Assembly: GCA_011048475.1 (NCBI GenBank) | Contig: DSDZ01000152.1 | Span: 1 to 6,747 of the forward strand | Direction of reading: 5' to 3' | DNA length: 6,747 bases | DNA from: Bacteroides sp. | GTDB lineage: Bacteria > Bacteroidota > Bacteroidia > Bacteroidales > GCA-2748055 | Part shown: positions 1 through 6,044 of the stretch, one piece after another | Numbering within the stretch: the first letter of the stretch is position 1 | Layout of the letters: the number at the start of each line of letters is the position of its first letter | Program-made: the position numbers and the translations under genes | Notes under the pieces: generated by a model | Seen by the model: only the letters and a program-made list of their open reading frames with translations | Told to the model about the DNA's origin: nothing | The model's database searches: none

Positions 1-407
1 CCATTCGGGCAGTGATCTATCTCGCATTGTATGCTTCAGATAAAAAAAAGATCGGGATCAGGGAGATTTCCGGGGGCCTGGGCATTCCGACCCCGTTTCT
101 GGGAAAGATCCTGCAGATGCTTGCAAAACACCAGATCCTTGATTCCGTGAAAGGGCCCCATGGAGGATTCAGTCTGAAAAAACCAGCCATAGACATCTCC
201 CTGATGGAAATTGTGGAGATTATCGACGGAACTGATATTTTCGATACCTGCGTGATCCGAACCACAAAATGCAGCGAAGAAGCACCATGCAGCCTGCACC
301 ACAGACTGGCCCCGCTCAGGAAAGAAATCAAAGCAATTTTTAGAACAGAGACCATTGCGGATCTTGTCGCGGAGTTCCGGTCGGGAAGGGAAAAGATCAG
401 GATCTGA
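1..407 (+). CDS. Rrf2-family transcriptional regulator (IscR/NsrR-like), 5'-truncated by window edge
   Basis: Rrf2 proteins are winged-helix DNA-binding regulators, many of which sense redox state, nitric oxide or Fe-S status through a cluster. The reading frame is open to the window edge: the codons before the GTG at 12 encode I-R-A, giving IRAVIYLALYA, the usual first helix of the family (normally preceded by about ten residues such as ...YA). The true start therefore lies outside the window and the GTG is internal. Visible hallmarks are the helix-turn-helix (ISGGLGIPTPFLGKILQML), the wing (KGPHGGFSLKKP), the ISLMEIVEIIDG dimerisation helix, and three cysteines spaced C-x6-C-x5-C (DTCVIRTTKCSEEAPC) followed by SLHHRLAPLRKEI. 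These cysteines match the [2Fe-2S] ligand region of IscR/NsrR, whose usual spacing is C-x5-C-x5-C, so cluster binding is likely but not proven. The 3' end overlaps the convergent VanZ-like gene by 11 bp. What it regulates cannot be read from the window; the di-iron protein gene 3 kb away is one speculative candidate. Confidence 0.93.
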   Translation, partial: IRAVIYLALYASDKKKIGIREISGGLGIPTPFLGKILQMLAKHQILDSVKGPHGGFSLKKPAIDISLMEIVEIIDGTDIFDTCVIRTTKCSEEAPCSLHHRLAPLRKEIKAIFRTETIADLVAEFRSGREKIRI

Positions 408-774
408 CCATCCTGAGGACGCGGAAAGCAAGATAACCACTGAGCAATCCGGATGCGTTGGCAAGCAGGTCTAACCACTCGGCGGATCGGGTGGAGACGA
501 CCGTGGCCTGCAGCACCTCAATGATGATGCTGAGAGAGAAAATACACAGAAGCAGGAGGGTATGGAAGCGGAAACAGGAAGGTTTGCAATGGCTTTCGAG
601 CAAAGCCACAAAACCGAGAAAGGCATACATACTGAAGTGGCCGATCTTGTCCAGGGCAGGAATGGAAAACAGGGATGAATCAGGCATGCTGTTCCCGGGA
701 ATCAGGCTCAGCAGCGCAATGACAATGGCCACAAGGATGGAAAATTTATAACGGATCAGCAGGTTCAGCATCAT
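397..774 (-). CDS. VanZ-family small integral membrane protein
   Basis: A 125-residue hydrophobic protein with four predicted membrane segments, at about residues 10-26, 47-60, 70-88 and 103-120. Family signatures are present: DKIGHF (42-47) at the start of the second helix, IIIEVLQ (83-89) in the third, and a conserved polar set R96, D102, N106 and G109 in the stretch STRSAEWLDLLANASG. The family is named after VanZ, linked to teicoplanin resistance, but most stand-alone bacterial members have no assigned function; an envelope role is the most that can be said. The start is one of two tandem ATG codons (772-774 or 769-771) with no clear Shine-Dalgarno. It is divergent from hemW across an 80-bp spacer and convergent with the Rrf2 gene, overlapping it by 11 bp. 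There is no evidence for a vancomycin resistance cluster here. Confidence 0.88.
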   Translation of the reverse strand: MMLNLLIRYKFSILVAIVIALLSLIPGNSMPDSSLFSIPALDKIGHFSMYAFLGFVALLESHCKPSCFRFHTLLLLCIFSLSIIIEVLQATVVSTRSAEWLDLLANASGLLSGYLAFRVLRMVRS

Positions 775-854
775 GGGCCATAAAGTAAGGCAAAATCTGT
801 GATGTAATCAGGATGACAGGATAAAAAAATCCCTGGTGAAAGCTGCAAGGGGAA
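775..854. promoter_or_regulatory. Divergent vanZ-like/hemW spacer with CAGGAT repeats and a small inverted repeat
   Basis: This 80-bp spacer must hold whatever drives the two divergent genes, yet no TAnnTTTG word was found on either strand. It does contain CAGGAT twice (809-814 and 817-822), and the second copy forms an imperfect inverted repeat with ATCCCTG (829-835) around an A-tract loop (823-828). This could be a protein-binding site or chance. The hemW start is preceded by a purine-rich AAGGGGAA, which can serve as a ribosome binding site. Confidence 0.35.
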
Positions 855-1991
855 ATGGCGGGCGTATATATCCATATACCATTCTGCAAACAGGCATGCA
901 GGTACTGTGATTTCTTCTTTACGGTAAGTGCGGGTTTTAAAAAGCAATTCGTGGATTGTCTGATCGGTGAGATCCGTATGCGGGCAGGCGAATTTAAAGG
1001 CCGACCGGCGGATACCCTTTACCTGGGCGGAGGCACCCCGTCATTGCTGACCGAAGAAGAGCTTGACCGGATCCTTAAAGAACTCCACAGGCATATTGCA
1101 ATCCGGGAAGATGCAGAACAGACCATCGAATGCAATCCAGACGATATGGACCGGGCATTCCTGGAACGGATCAGAAAAAGAGGATTCAACCGGATCAGCA
1201 TCGGGGTCCAGTCCTTCCGGGAAGAAGATCTGCAGCTCATGAGAAGGTCACACGCCGCCGTAAGGGGAGAGGAAGCGGTGAATGAAGCTGCAGGGGCAGG
1301 TTTCAAAAACATCACCATTGATTTGATCTACGGATTACCCCGACAGAGCCTCCTCCTATGGGAAGAGAATCTTTCCAGGGCACTCAGCCTGCCCATATCC
1401 CACCTCTCGGCCTATCATCTGACGTATGAACCGGGAACGGTGTTCGACCACTGGCGGAAAAAAGGTCGATTGATCCCTTTACAGGATGAAGAAAGCGAAC
1501 AGATGTTCCTCCTGCTGCGGGAAAAATTGGAACAACACGGATTTGACCACTATGAGATCTCCAACTTTGCACGGGATGGAAAGATGTCCGTTCACAACCT
1601 GATTTACTGGACCGGAAAGCCCTATGTGGGATTCGGTCCTTCCGCCCACTCATTTGACGGGGCAACCCGAAGCTGGAATGTATCATCCATGAAAAAGTAT
1701 ATAGAAGGGATCGCGGGTGGGATGACCGTCAGGGGCGAGGAACTTCTGCAACCGGAACAGCAATATCACGATTACCTGATCACCAGCCTCAGAACAAAAT
1801 GGGGTACGGATCCCGAATACATCCTTGAACAGTTCGGAAGAGACAGGCATGATTTTTTTGTAAAGGGAGCTGAAAAGTTCCTACGGGAAGGCACCATGGT
1901 GATCAGGGACGGAAAAGTGGCGATCAGGCGGGACAGATGGCTGATCGCCGATTATATCCTCAGGGCGTTGTTCATTCTCAATCAAGAATGA
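855..1991 (+). CDS. hemW: Radical SAM heme chaperone HemW
   Basis: HemW is a cytoplasmic radical-SAM-family protein that binds heme and a [4Fe-4S] cluster and delivers heme to respiratory enzymes; it was long misannotated as oxygen-independent coproporphyrinogen III oxidase. The 378-residue length is typical. Seen in the sequence: cluster motif C11-x3-C15-x2-C18 followed by D-F; GGGTPS (58-63, SAM-binding); ECNPDD (92-97); GVQSF (117-121); DLIYGLPRQS (156-165); HYEISNFA (232-239); the HNLIYW motif (247-252) that includes the HemW heme-binding histidine region; and GFGPSAHSF (259-267). The fourth cysteine of true HemN (C-x3-C-x2-C-x-C) is absent, with F at position 20, which favours HemW over the oxidase. 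The ATG at 855 places the cluster motif at the normal distance from the N-terminus. The last 14 bp overlap the convergent coiled-coil gene. Confidence 0.96.
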   Translation: MAGVYIHIPFCKQACRYCDFFFTVSAGFKKQFVDCLIGEIRMRAGEFKGRPADTLYLGGGTPSLLTEEELDRILKELHRHIAIREDAEQTIECNPDDMDRAFLERIRKRGFNRISIGVQSFREEDLQLMRRSHAAVRGEEAVNEAAGAGFKNITIDLIYGLPRQSLLLWEENLSRALSLPISHLSAYHLTYEPGTVFDHWRKKGRLIPLQDEESEQMFLLLREKLEQHGFDHYEISNFARDGKMSVHNLIYWTGKPYVGFGPSAHSFDGATRSWNVSSMKKYIEGIAGGMTVRGEELLQPEQQYHDYLITSLRTKWGTDPEYILEQFGRDRHDFFVKGAEKFLREGTMVIRDGKVAIRRDRWLIADYILRALFILNQE

Positions 1992-2865
1992 ATTCTGCGC
2001 TGCCGATGGATTTACCGTTCACATAAAGCTCCACGCGGTGTGTACCGGGGACGATCTCCCCGTCATTGGTCCAGAAGATGGAAACCGGAAGATCCGTATT
2101 CTCATAAAATACAATCCGGGATGCCGTGGCGGGGATCATTTCGCCACCCACCTCAACCATTTCCATATCTGGAGATCCCAGAACCACCTCATCGGGTCTG
2201 ATGATCCTCAGATAAATGGTTGTTTCCCCGGCAGGGGCCACCTTGTTGGCACGCAGCATAAAATCCACCCGAACCTTTTCGGCCGACCGGACCCTCCGGA
2301 CCTCTCTGTCCCGTTTGTTCATCAGGACCAGATTGATCTCCGTGGCCTGAAGGGTTGTGGCGAGGTCCTTGATCTCCTCCAGCTGGTCCTTATCCTGCTG
2401 AAGCCTTTCTTTTTCAGTGGTCAGCTGCCGTTCCACATTCCTGAGCTGCTTGTTCTCGGCCATGAGCTCCTGGTTCTTCAGATTCAGCGAATCGATCTGG
2501 ACGATGTAGCTGCGCAGTACCGAACGCAACGTTTCCATCTCACGGCGGTACATTTTTATCTTGTAAGCATCATCTGCCTGAATGGCGATCAGTTTTTCGA
2601 TTTTATCCTGCTGCAGCTTCATTTCCTTCTGAATCTGCACATTGTCCGTTTCCAGTGAATCGTACCGGTAGTAAATGTTTCTGAGTTCTCCCTCAAGGGA
2701 GTCCCTTTCGGTCCTGAAATATGCGGTCTTTTCAGCCAGATCCTGTGAAACAAGGGTCAGGTTTTTTCTTGTATCCAGCAGCATGTAGACGGACACTCCG
2801 AGGACGACCACAAGCAATCCCAAAACCCCGTAGAGGACGCCGGTCCTTGATTTATTTTCAGTCAT
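1978..2865 (-). CDS. Single-span membrane protein with long coiled coil and C-terminal beta domain, function unknown
   Basis: I do not recognise a named family. From the ATG at 2865 the protein is 295 residues: a short charged N-terminus (MTENKSRTG), one membrane helix at about residues 9-31 (rich in G, L and V), then about 150 residues of heptad-like, highly charged sequence rich in E, K, Q, L and D (roughly 38-180), and a C-terminal region of about 100 residues that looks all-beta (alternating V/I strands, e.g. TTIYLRIIRPDEVVLG and HRVELYVNGKSIG). There is no cleavable signal or lipobox, so the likely topology is N-terminus in the cytoplasm with coiled coil and beta domain in the periplasm. 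An upstream in-frame TTG at 2889 would give 303 residues, but it sits inside a consensus -7 promoter element, so ATG 2865 is chosen. An adhesion, scaffold or envelope-spacer role is possible but unproven. Confidence 0.83.
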   Translation of the reverse strand: MTENKSRTGVLYGVLGLLVVVLGVSVYMLLDTRKNLTLVSQDLAEKTAYFRTERDSLEGELRNIYYRYDSLETDNVQIQKEMKLQQDKIEKLIAIQADDAYKIKMYRREMETLRSVLRSYIVQIDSLNLKNQELMAENKQLRNVERQLTTEKERLQQDKDQLEEIKDLATTLQATEINLVLMNKRDREVRRVRSAEKVRVDFMLRANKVAPAGETTIYLRIIRPDEVVLGSPDMEMVEVGGEMIPATASRIVFYENTDLPVSIFWTNDGEIVPGTHRVELYVNGKSIGSAEFILD

Positions 2866-2886
2866 TGTTTCATTGGTTACGTGGTA

Positions 2887-2894
2887 CAAAGATA
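2887..2894 (-). promoter_or_regulatory. Bacteroidetes-type -7 promoter element (TATCTTTG)
   Basis: Read on the minus strand this is TATCTTTG, a perfect match to the TAnnTTTG -7 consensus of the Bacteroidetes primary sigma factor. It lies 21 nt upstream of the ATG at 2865, leaving room for a 5' leader of about 15 nt. No convincing -33 TTG was seen at 19-21 bp further upstream, which is common because the -33 box is weak in these bacteria. It sits in the 48-bp gap after the LuxR-type gene, so the coiled-coil gene probably has its own transcript. Confidence 0.6.
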
Positions 2895-2913
2895 AAAATT
2901 AACGTTCATGTTT

Positions 2914-3501
2914 TTAGGTAACTTCATCAATGGTAATAATATTGTTCACAATGGCATAAACGGTCAGTCCCGAAACAGATTTAATGCCGAGTTTGTGGAT
3001 GATGTTCTTTCGATGGGTGATAATGGTGTGGGTGGAAAGGAACAGTTTGTCTGCGATTTGTTTGTTGGTGAGACCCATGGAGACAAGCCTGACAATCGTT
3101 TTTTCCCGTTCGGTAAGCGTGGATTGGGGCTCTTCCCTGTGATTTCTGAAATATGGATTCAGCAATTCTTTGATTTTGAACGTGATCTCCTGTTTTCCGT
3201 CGGTAAGGTAGATGATTTCTTTGAACTTTCCGGCTCCCTCCGGCCGGACAGGGTTTATTTTCAGCAGGATGGTCCTTTCCAGGAGGCCGGGGTCTTCAAT
3301 GAACAGGTCGGTGGCTTTTTCAAAGAGGGTATCACAGATCAGCAGGAAATCCACCGCATGGTTTTTCAGGTAATGGGTCAACATGTCAACGGTTCCGAAC
3401 TCCCTTACCACAGATGCACCCGGGATCCGTTGCAGCACAGCCGCCACTCCTTTACACAGCAGATAGGCTTCAATGCAAAGTATGAAGTTTACCCTTTTCA
3501 T
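2914..3501 (-). CDS. LuxR/NarL-type transcriptional regulator with degenerate receiver domain
   Basis: A 195-residue DNA-binding protein. The C-terminal LuxR-type helix-turn-helix is clear: LTEREKTIVRLVSMGLTNKQ then IADKLFLSTHTIITHRKNII (about residues 129-168), followed by KLGIKSV. The N-terminal 120 or so residues have the length and pattern of a response-regulator receiver, but key residues look lost: the acidic pair after the first strand aligns with E11-A12, and the phospho-acceptor position after VDFLLI aligns with C56, with D57 one residue off. Phosphorylation by a histidine kinase is therefore doubtful; no kinase gene is adjacent. Cysteines at 9, 16 and 56 could matter for redox sensing, which is speculation. 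The start ATG overlaps the stop of the upstream di-iron protein gene (ATGA, 3498-3501), and GAGG lies 4 nt before the start inside that gene, so translation is likely coupled. Autoregulation of the pair is plausible. Confidence 0.9.
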   Translation of the reverse strand: MKRVNFILCIEAYLLCKGVAAVLQRIPGASVVREFGTVDMLTHYLKNHAVDFLLICDTLFEKATDLFIEDPGLLERTILLKINPVRPEGAGKFKEIIYLTDGKQEITFKIKELLNPYFRNHREEPQSTLTEREKTIVRLVSMGLTNKQIADKLFLSTHTIITHRKNIIHKLGIKSVSGLTVYAIVNNIITIDEVT

Positions 3502-4232
3502 CCGGCCTCAGATTTCCGGAGCAGATGTTGTTCTATCTCCGCAACCCTGGGAACGAGCACTTTGTCCTCCATGTGCGCGTGATCAATCAGGTCCCTGACA
3601 AGGTCCGACAGATCGGTAAGTACCTGGTGGCACAGATCAAAATCCTCGAACGGCGGAAGGTATTTGATGATCAGCCTGGACAGATTCTCAAGACTGGTTT
3701 CGAGGCGGTCATGTTCCCTGGCAAAATCACGGATGGTATAAACCTGCAATCTCTTCATGAACTCCGCGTCCGGTTTCTCTTTCATGTATTCCTTTTCAAG
3801 CTCCAGAATGTACGGGAGCACTAATTTATCTTCTCTGGAAACATGCTCCAGGAATTCCTTTCTGTAATCGTCGAAAAAACCGGAGACCAGTCCGCGTTCC
3901 TTTTCCGACAGCGCGGAACCGTCCAGAAGCTGATGGATCTTGCGTTCAATTTTGGGAATGGCCACCTCAAGGTAATAATGATGCGTACTGGTCAGATACC
4001 CCACCAGATCGCCCAGGGGAAACAGGGAAAGATCCGTTTGCGGGATATAGTCATCATCCAGATATGCATTGGAGATTTCCATAAAAAACTCGGTCGTCAC
4101 ATGATTGAGCCTGCAGACTTCCTCCACGCACTTTTCGCCGAACCCCAGCCTGATATTGAAGCGGGGCAGCAACGGCAGGAGTCTGTAGTGTTCAAGCACC
4201 GCCTGGCACATGGGCATGTTCCTGCTGATCAT
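3498..4232 (-). CDS. Hemerythrin-like di-iron protein related to RIC/YtfE/ScdA, lacking the N-terminal Cys pair
   Basis: RIC proteins (YtfE, ScdA) carry a di-iron centre in a four-helix hemerythrin-like fold and help restore Fe-S clusters damaged by nitric oxide or oxidants. This 244-residue protein has the expected ligand pattern: H84/H85 (STHHYYLEVAIPKIE), H130-x3-E134 (EHVSREDKLVLPYI), H174 (REHDRLE) and H218-x3-E222 (DHAHMEDKVLVP). These line up well with E. coli YtfE H84, H129-x3-E133, H160 and H204-x3-E208. The N-terminal region resembles the ScdA N-terminal domain (I-x6-K-x-VEEVC, about 27-40), but the Cys-Cys of the classical CCGG motif is replaced by G30-F31. It may thus be a repair protein working differently, or an oxygen/NO-binding hemerythrin. 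The ATG at 4232 is used; M6 and M8 are alternatives. It is followed by the LuxR-type regulator with a 4-bp overlap and preceded by a 45-bp gap with an inverted repeat. Confidence 0.88.
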   Translation of the reverse strand: MISRNMPMCQAVLEHYRLLPLLPRFNIRLGFGEKCVEEVCRLNHVTTEFFMEISNAYLDDDYIPQTDLSLFPLGDLVGYLTSTHHYYLEVAIPKIERKIHQLLDGSALSEKERGLVSGFFDDYRKEFLEHVSREDKLVLPYILELEKEYMKEKPDAEFMKRLQVYTIRDFAREHDRLETSLENLSRLIIKYLPPFEDFDLCHQVLTDLSDLVRDLIDHAHMEDKVLVPRVAEIEQHLLRKSEAG

Positions 4233-4240
4233 ATCACACG

Positions 4241-4260
4241 GTTTTTCGGTTCAAAAACTA
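4241..4260 (-). promoter_or_regulatory. Inverted repeat overlapping a promoter-like word upstream of the di-iron protein gene
   Basis: GTTTTT (4241-4246) and AAAAAC (4253-4258) form a perfect 6-bp inverted repeat around a 6-bp spacer (CGGTTC). On the minus strand the same place reads TAGTTTTTG (4260-4252), one insertion or one mismatch away from the TAnnTTTG -7 consensus. Its distance to the ATG (19 nt) nearly equals that of the clearer promoter before the coiled-coil gene (21 nt). A promoter with an overlapping operator for the di-iron/LuxR pair is the most natural reading. A terminator is less likely because the stem is nearly all A/T. Confidence 0.4.
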
Positions 4261-4277
4261 TGTTTTTTCACAATGGA

Positions 4278-5207
4278 TCACTTTGCCCTGTGGATCAGTC
4301 CGGGATCATGGTCCGACCGGTACTCGAACTGCAGGGTCACATGGTGGATGTGAAATTCCTGGTGCATCATGTTTTCGATCTTCTGCCGGGTGTGTTTTAC
4401 TTCACTGAGCTTCAGATCGGCGTTCAGCTCCACGTGGGCTTCCAGATGCACCTGGCGCTCGTTCAAATTCCAGGCATGCAGGTGGTGGATGTTGCTTACC
4501 TCCGGCAGTTGTTCCACAGACTTTTTCACCAGGGCGAGGTTCAGGCCGGAAGGGGTGGACTGCATCAGGATGTTCACAGATTCCTTCAGAATGACAAATG
4601 CCGCACGGATGATATAAAGGCAGATCAGAAGGGTAATCAGGGGATCGATCCAGTAGGTTTCGAACAACTGGATCAGTATCCCGCCGATAATCACCACCAC
4701 CGATGAAAGACTGTCACCGATCAGGTGTACATAGGCTGCCCTGACATTGAGGCTTTTGCCGGAGTCCTTTCGCAGGATCACCACCGCCAGGATATTGGCC
4801 AGCAGTCCGATCATGCCCACCACAAGCATAATCATGGAATTGATGGGCTCCGGATCCTTCCAGCGCAGATAGGCCTCCTTCAGCAGGTAAATGCTCATGA
4901 CAACCAGGATCACCGCATTGAGCAGGGCGGCCAGGATCTCGATCCGCCTGTAACCGAAAGTCTTCCTGGAATTCGCCTCCCTCTTCCCGATCAGGATGGC
5001 AAGGTAGGCAATGAAGGTGGCGAAGGTGTCACTCAGGTTGTGCAGCGCATCGGAAAGCAGGGCCAGGCTGTTCGAAAGAATCCCGCCTGCAAATTCCGCC
5101 ACGGTGATCACGAAGTTCAGCAGGGTGGCAATAAGCAGGTTCTTCTCATTCACCGGGTCGTGGTGCCTGGAAGCTCTGTGCCTGCGGCTGTGGTTCTTTT
5201 CATTCAT
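4278..5207 (-). CDS. Cation diffusion facilitator (CzcD/ZnT-like) metal efflux transporter, probably zinc
   Basis: CDF proteins export divalent metals from the cytoplasm in exchange for protons as homodimers. The 309-residue length and six-helix layout (about 24-43, 46-70, 89-109, 125-145, 160-181 and 187-207) are typical. The transport site is visible: H56-x3-D60 in helix 2 (SDALHNLSD) and H161-x3-D165 in helix 5 (HLIGDSLSS). Two His plus two Asp is the arrangement of zinc-selective CzcD/ZnT members, whereas Asp-rich sites favour other metals. The cytoplasmic C-terminal domain has metal-binding-type histidines in HHLHAW (241-246), HLEAHV (254-259) and the typical HIHHVTLQFE (286-295). The N-terminus is His-rich (H6, H10, H15, H16). 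It begins 1 nt after the ZupT-like stop codon (TGATATG on the minus strand), so co-translation is likely. Cobalt or cadmium export in addition to zinc is possible. Confidence 0.94.
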   Translation of the reverse strand: MNEKNHSRRHRASRHHDPVNEKNLLIATLLNFVITVAEFAGGILSNSLALLSDALHNLSDTFATFIAYLAILIGKREANSRKTFGYRRIEILAALLNAVILVVMSIYLLKEAYLRWKDPEPINSMIMLVVGMIGLLANILAVVILRKDSGKSLNVRAAYVHLIGDSLSSVVVIIGGILIQLFETYWIDPLITLLICLYIIRAAFVILKESVNILMQSTPSGLNLALVKKSVEQLPEVSNIHHLHAWNLNERQVHLEAHVELNADLKLSEVKHTRQKIENMMHQEFHIHHVTLQFEYRSDHDPGLIHRAK

Positions 5208-5208
5208 A

Positions 5209-6039
5209 TCATATGAAAAGCAGTAAACTCAGCGCCATGACCCCCATTCCGGCCAGGAAACCGTAGACGGAATGATGATGCAGTCCGTATTCTCTAGCGG
5301 TGGGCAACAGTTCATCAATGGAGATAAAAACCATAATGCCCGCCACGCCTGCAAAAAGAAAGCCGAACAATGCCGGACTCAGAAAAGGGACGAGGATGAA
5401 ATAAGCCAGCAGTGCCCCGACCGGCTCCGCCAGTCCGGACAAAAAAGAGAGAATGAATCCTTTTCTTTTGCTTCCGGTGCCGTAGGAGATTGGAACCGAG
5501 ACAGCAATTCCCTCCGGGATGTTATGAATGGCGATGGCCGCCGCAATGGGGATGGCAATGGATGTATCGGACATGCCGGCAATAAACGTGGCGATGCCTT
5601 CGGGAAAATTATGAATGGCAATGGCCATGGCCGTAAAAAGGCCCATTCGTACGAGCTTCGGATCTTTCTTATCATTTCTCAGCACATCTTCCACCCTCCT
5701 GATCTCGTGGGGGTTTTCAGGAGAGGGAATCAGCTTGTCGATCACAGCAATGACCAGGATGCCCGCAAAGAATGCCAGGACGGTGTACCAGGCGGCGATC
5801 TTTTCACCCTGTTGCATTCCCAGTTTGGAAGCATATTCCACCACCAGGGATTCCCTTGCCTTCTGCAGGATCTCCACAAATGAGACATACACCATTACCC
5901 CGGCTGAGAATCCCAGGCTCAGCGACAGAAAGCGGGTATTGGTACCCCGGGCAAAAAAAGCGAGTGCGCTGCCGATCCCTGTGGACAATCCTGCAAAGAG
6001 GGTCAGCCCGAAAGCCAGCCAGAAATTGCCGTTTTCCAT
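5209..6039 (-). CDS. zupT: ZIP-family divalent metal transporter, ZupT-like
   Basis: ZupT takes up zinc and, with broader specificity, iron, manganese or cobalt across the inner membrane. The 276-residue protein is close to E. coli ZupT (257 residues), with eight likely helices. The family motifs are clear: HNFPEG (143-148) in helix 4 and HNIPEG (172-177) in helix 5, which build the binuclear metal site, plus E205-P in helix 6 (GLAEPVGALLAY) and E243 (SIDELLPTA) in helix 7. The loop at about 104-130 is charged and carries H111, as expected of the variable cytoplasmic loop. The ATG at 6039 lies 5 nt after the lgt stop and has no Shine-Dalgarno (AATTCCC precedes it). It forms an apparent operon with lgt upstream and the CDF exporter downstream, an unusual import/export pairing. 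The exact metal cannot be read from sequence. Confidence 0.93.
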   Translation of the reverse strand: MENGNFWLAFGLTLFAGLSTGIGSALAFFARGTNTRFLSLSLGFSAGVMVYVSFVEILQKARESLVVEYASKLGMQQGEKIAAWYTVLAFFAGILVIAVIDKLIPSPENPHEIRRVEDVLRNDKKDPKLVRMGLFTAMAIAIHNFPEGIATFIAGMSDTSIAIPIAAAIAIHNIPEGIAVSVPISYGTGSKRKGFILSFLSGLAEPVGALLAYFILVPFLSPALFGFLFAGVAGIMVFISIDELLPTAREYGLHHHSVYGFLAGMGVMALSLLLFI

Positions 6040-6044
6040 GGGAA

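Noticed and set aside
397..774. Glycopeptide resistance cluster because of the VanZ-like protein
   Set aside because: No vanA/H/X/R/S-type genes are present; stand-alone VanZ-family proteins are widespread and unrelated to resistance clusters.
855..1991. Oxygen-independent coproporphyrinogen III oxidase (HemN)
   Set aside because: The fourth cysteine of the HemN C-x3-C-x2-C-x-C motif is absent, and the length and HNxxYW motif fit HemW.
2908..3582. Plus-strand open frame of 224 codons opposite the LuxR-type gene
   Set aside because: The minus strand has a clear LuxR helix-turn-helix; the plus-strand translation is rich in F, G and Q with no domain pattern, as expected of an antisense shadow.
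4241..4258. Intrinsic terminator after the CDF gene
   Set aside because: The stem is only 6 bp and almost all A/T, with no following T-run of terminator type on the minus strand; an operator/promoter reading fits better.
3843..4706. Long plus-strand open frame of 287 codons
   Set aside because: It lies antisense to the CDF and di-iron protein genes, spans the gap between them, and its translation has no recognisable family features, while the minus strand encodes motif-complete proteins.
5272..5883. Plus-strand open frame of 203 codons opposite zupT
   Set aside because: Antisense to both HN-x-PEG motifs of the ZIP transporter; no domain features of its own.
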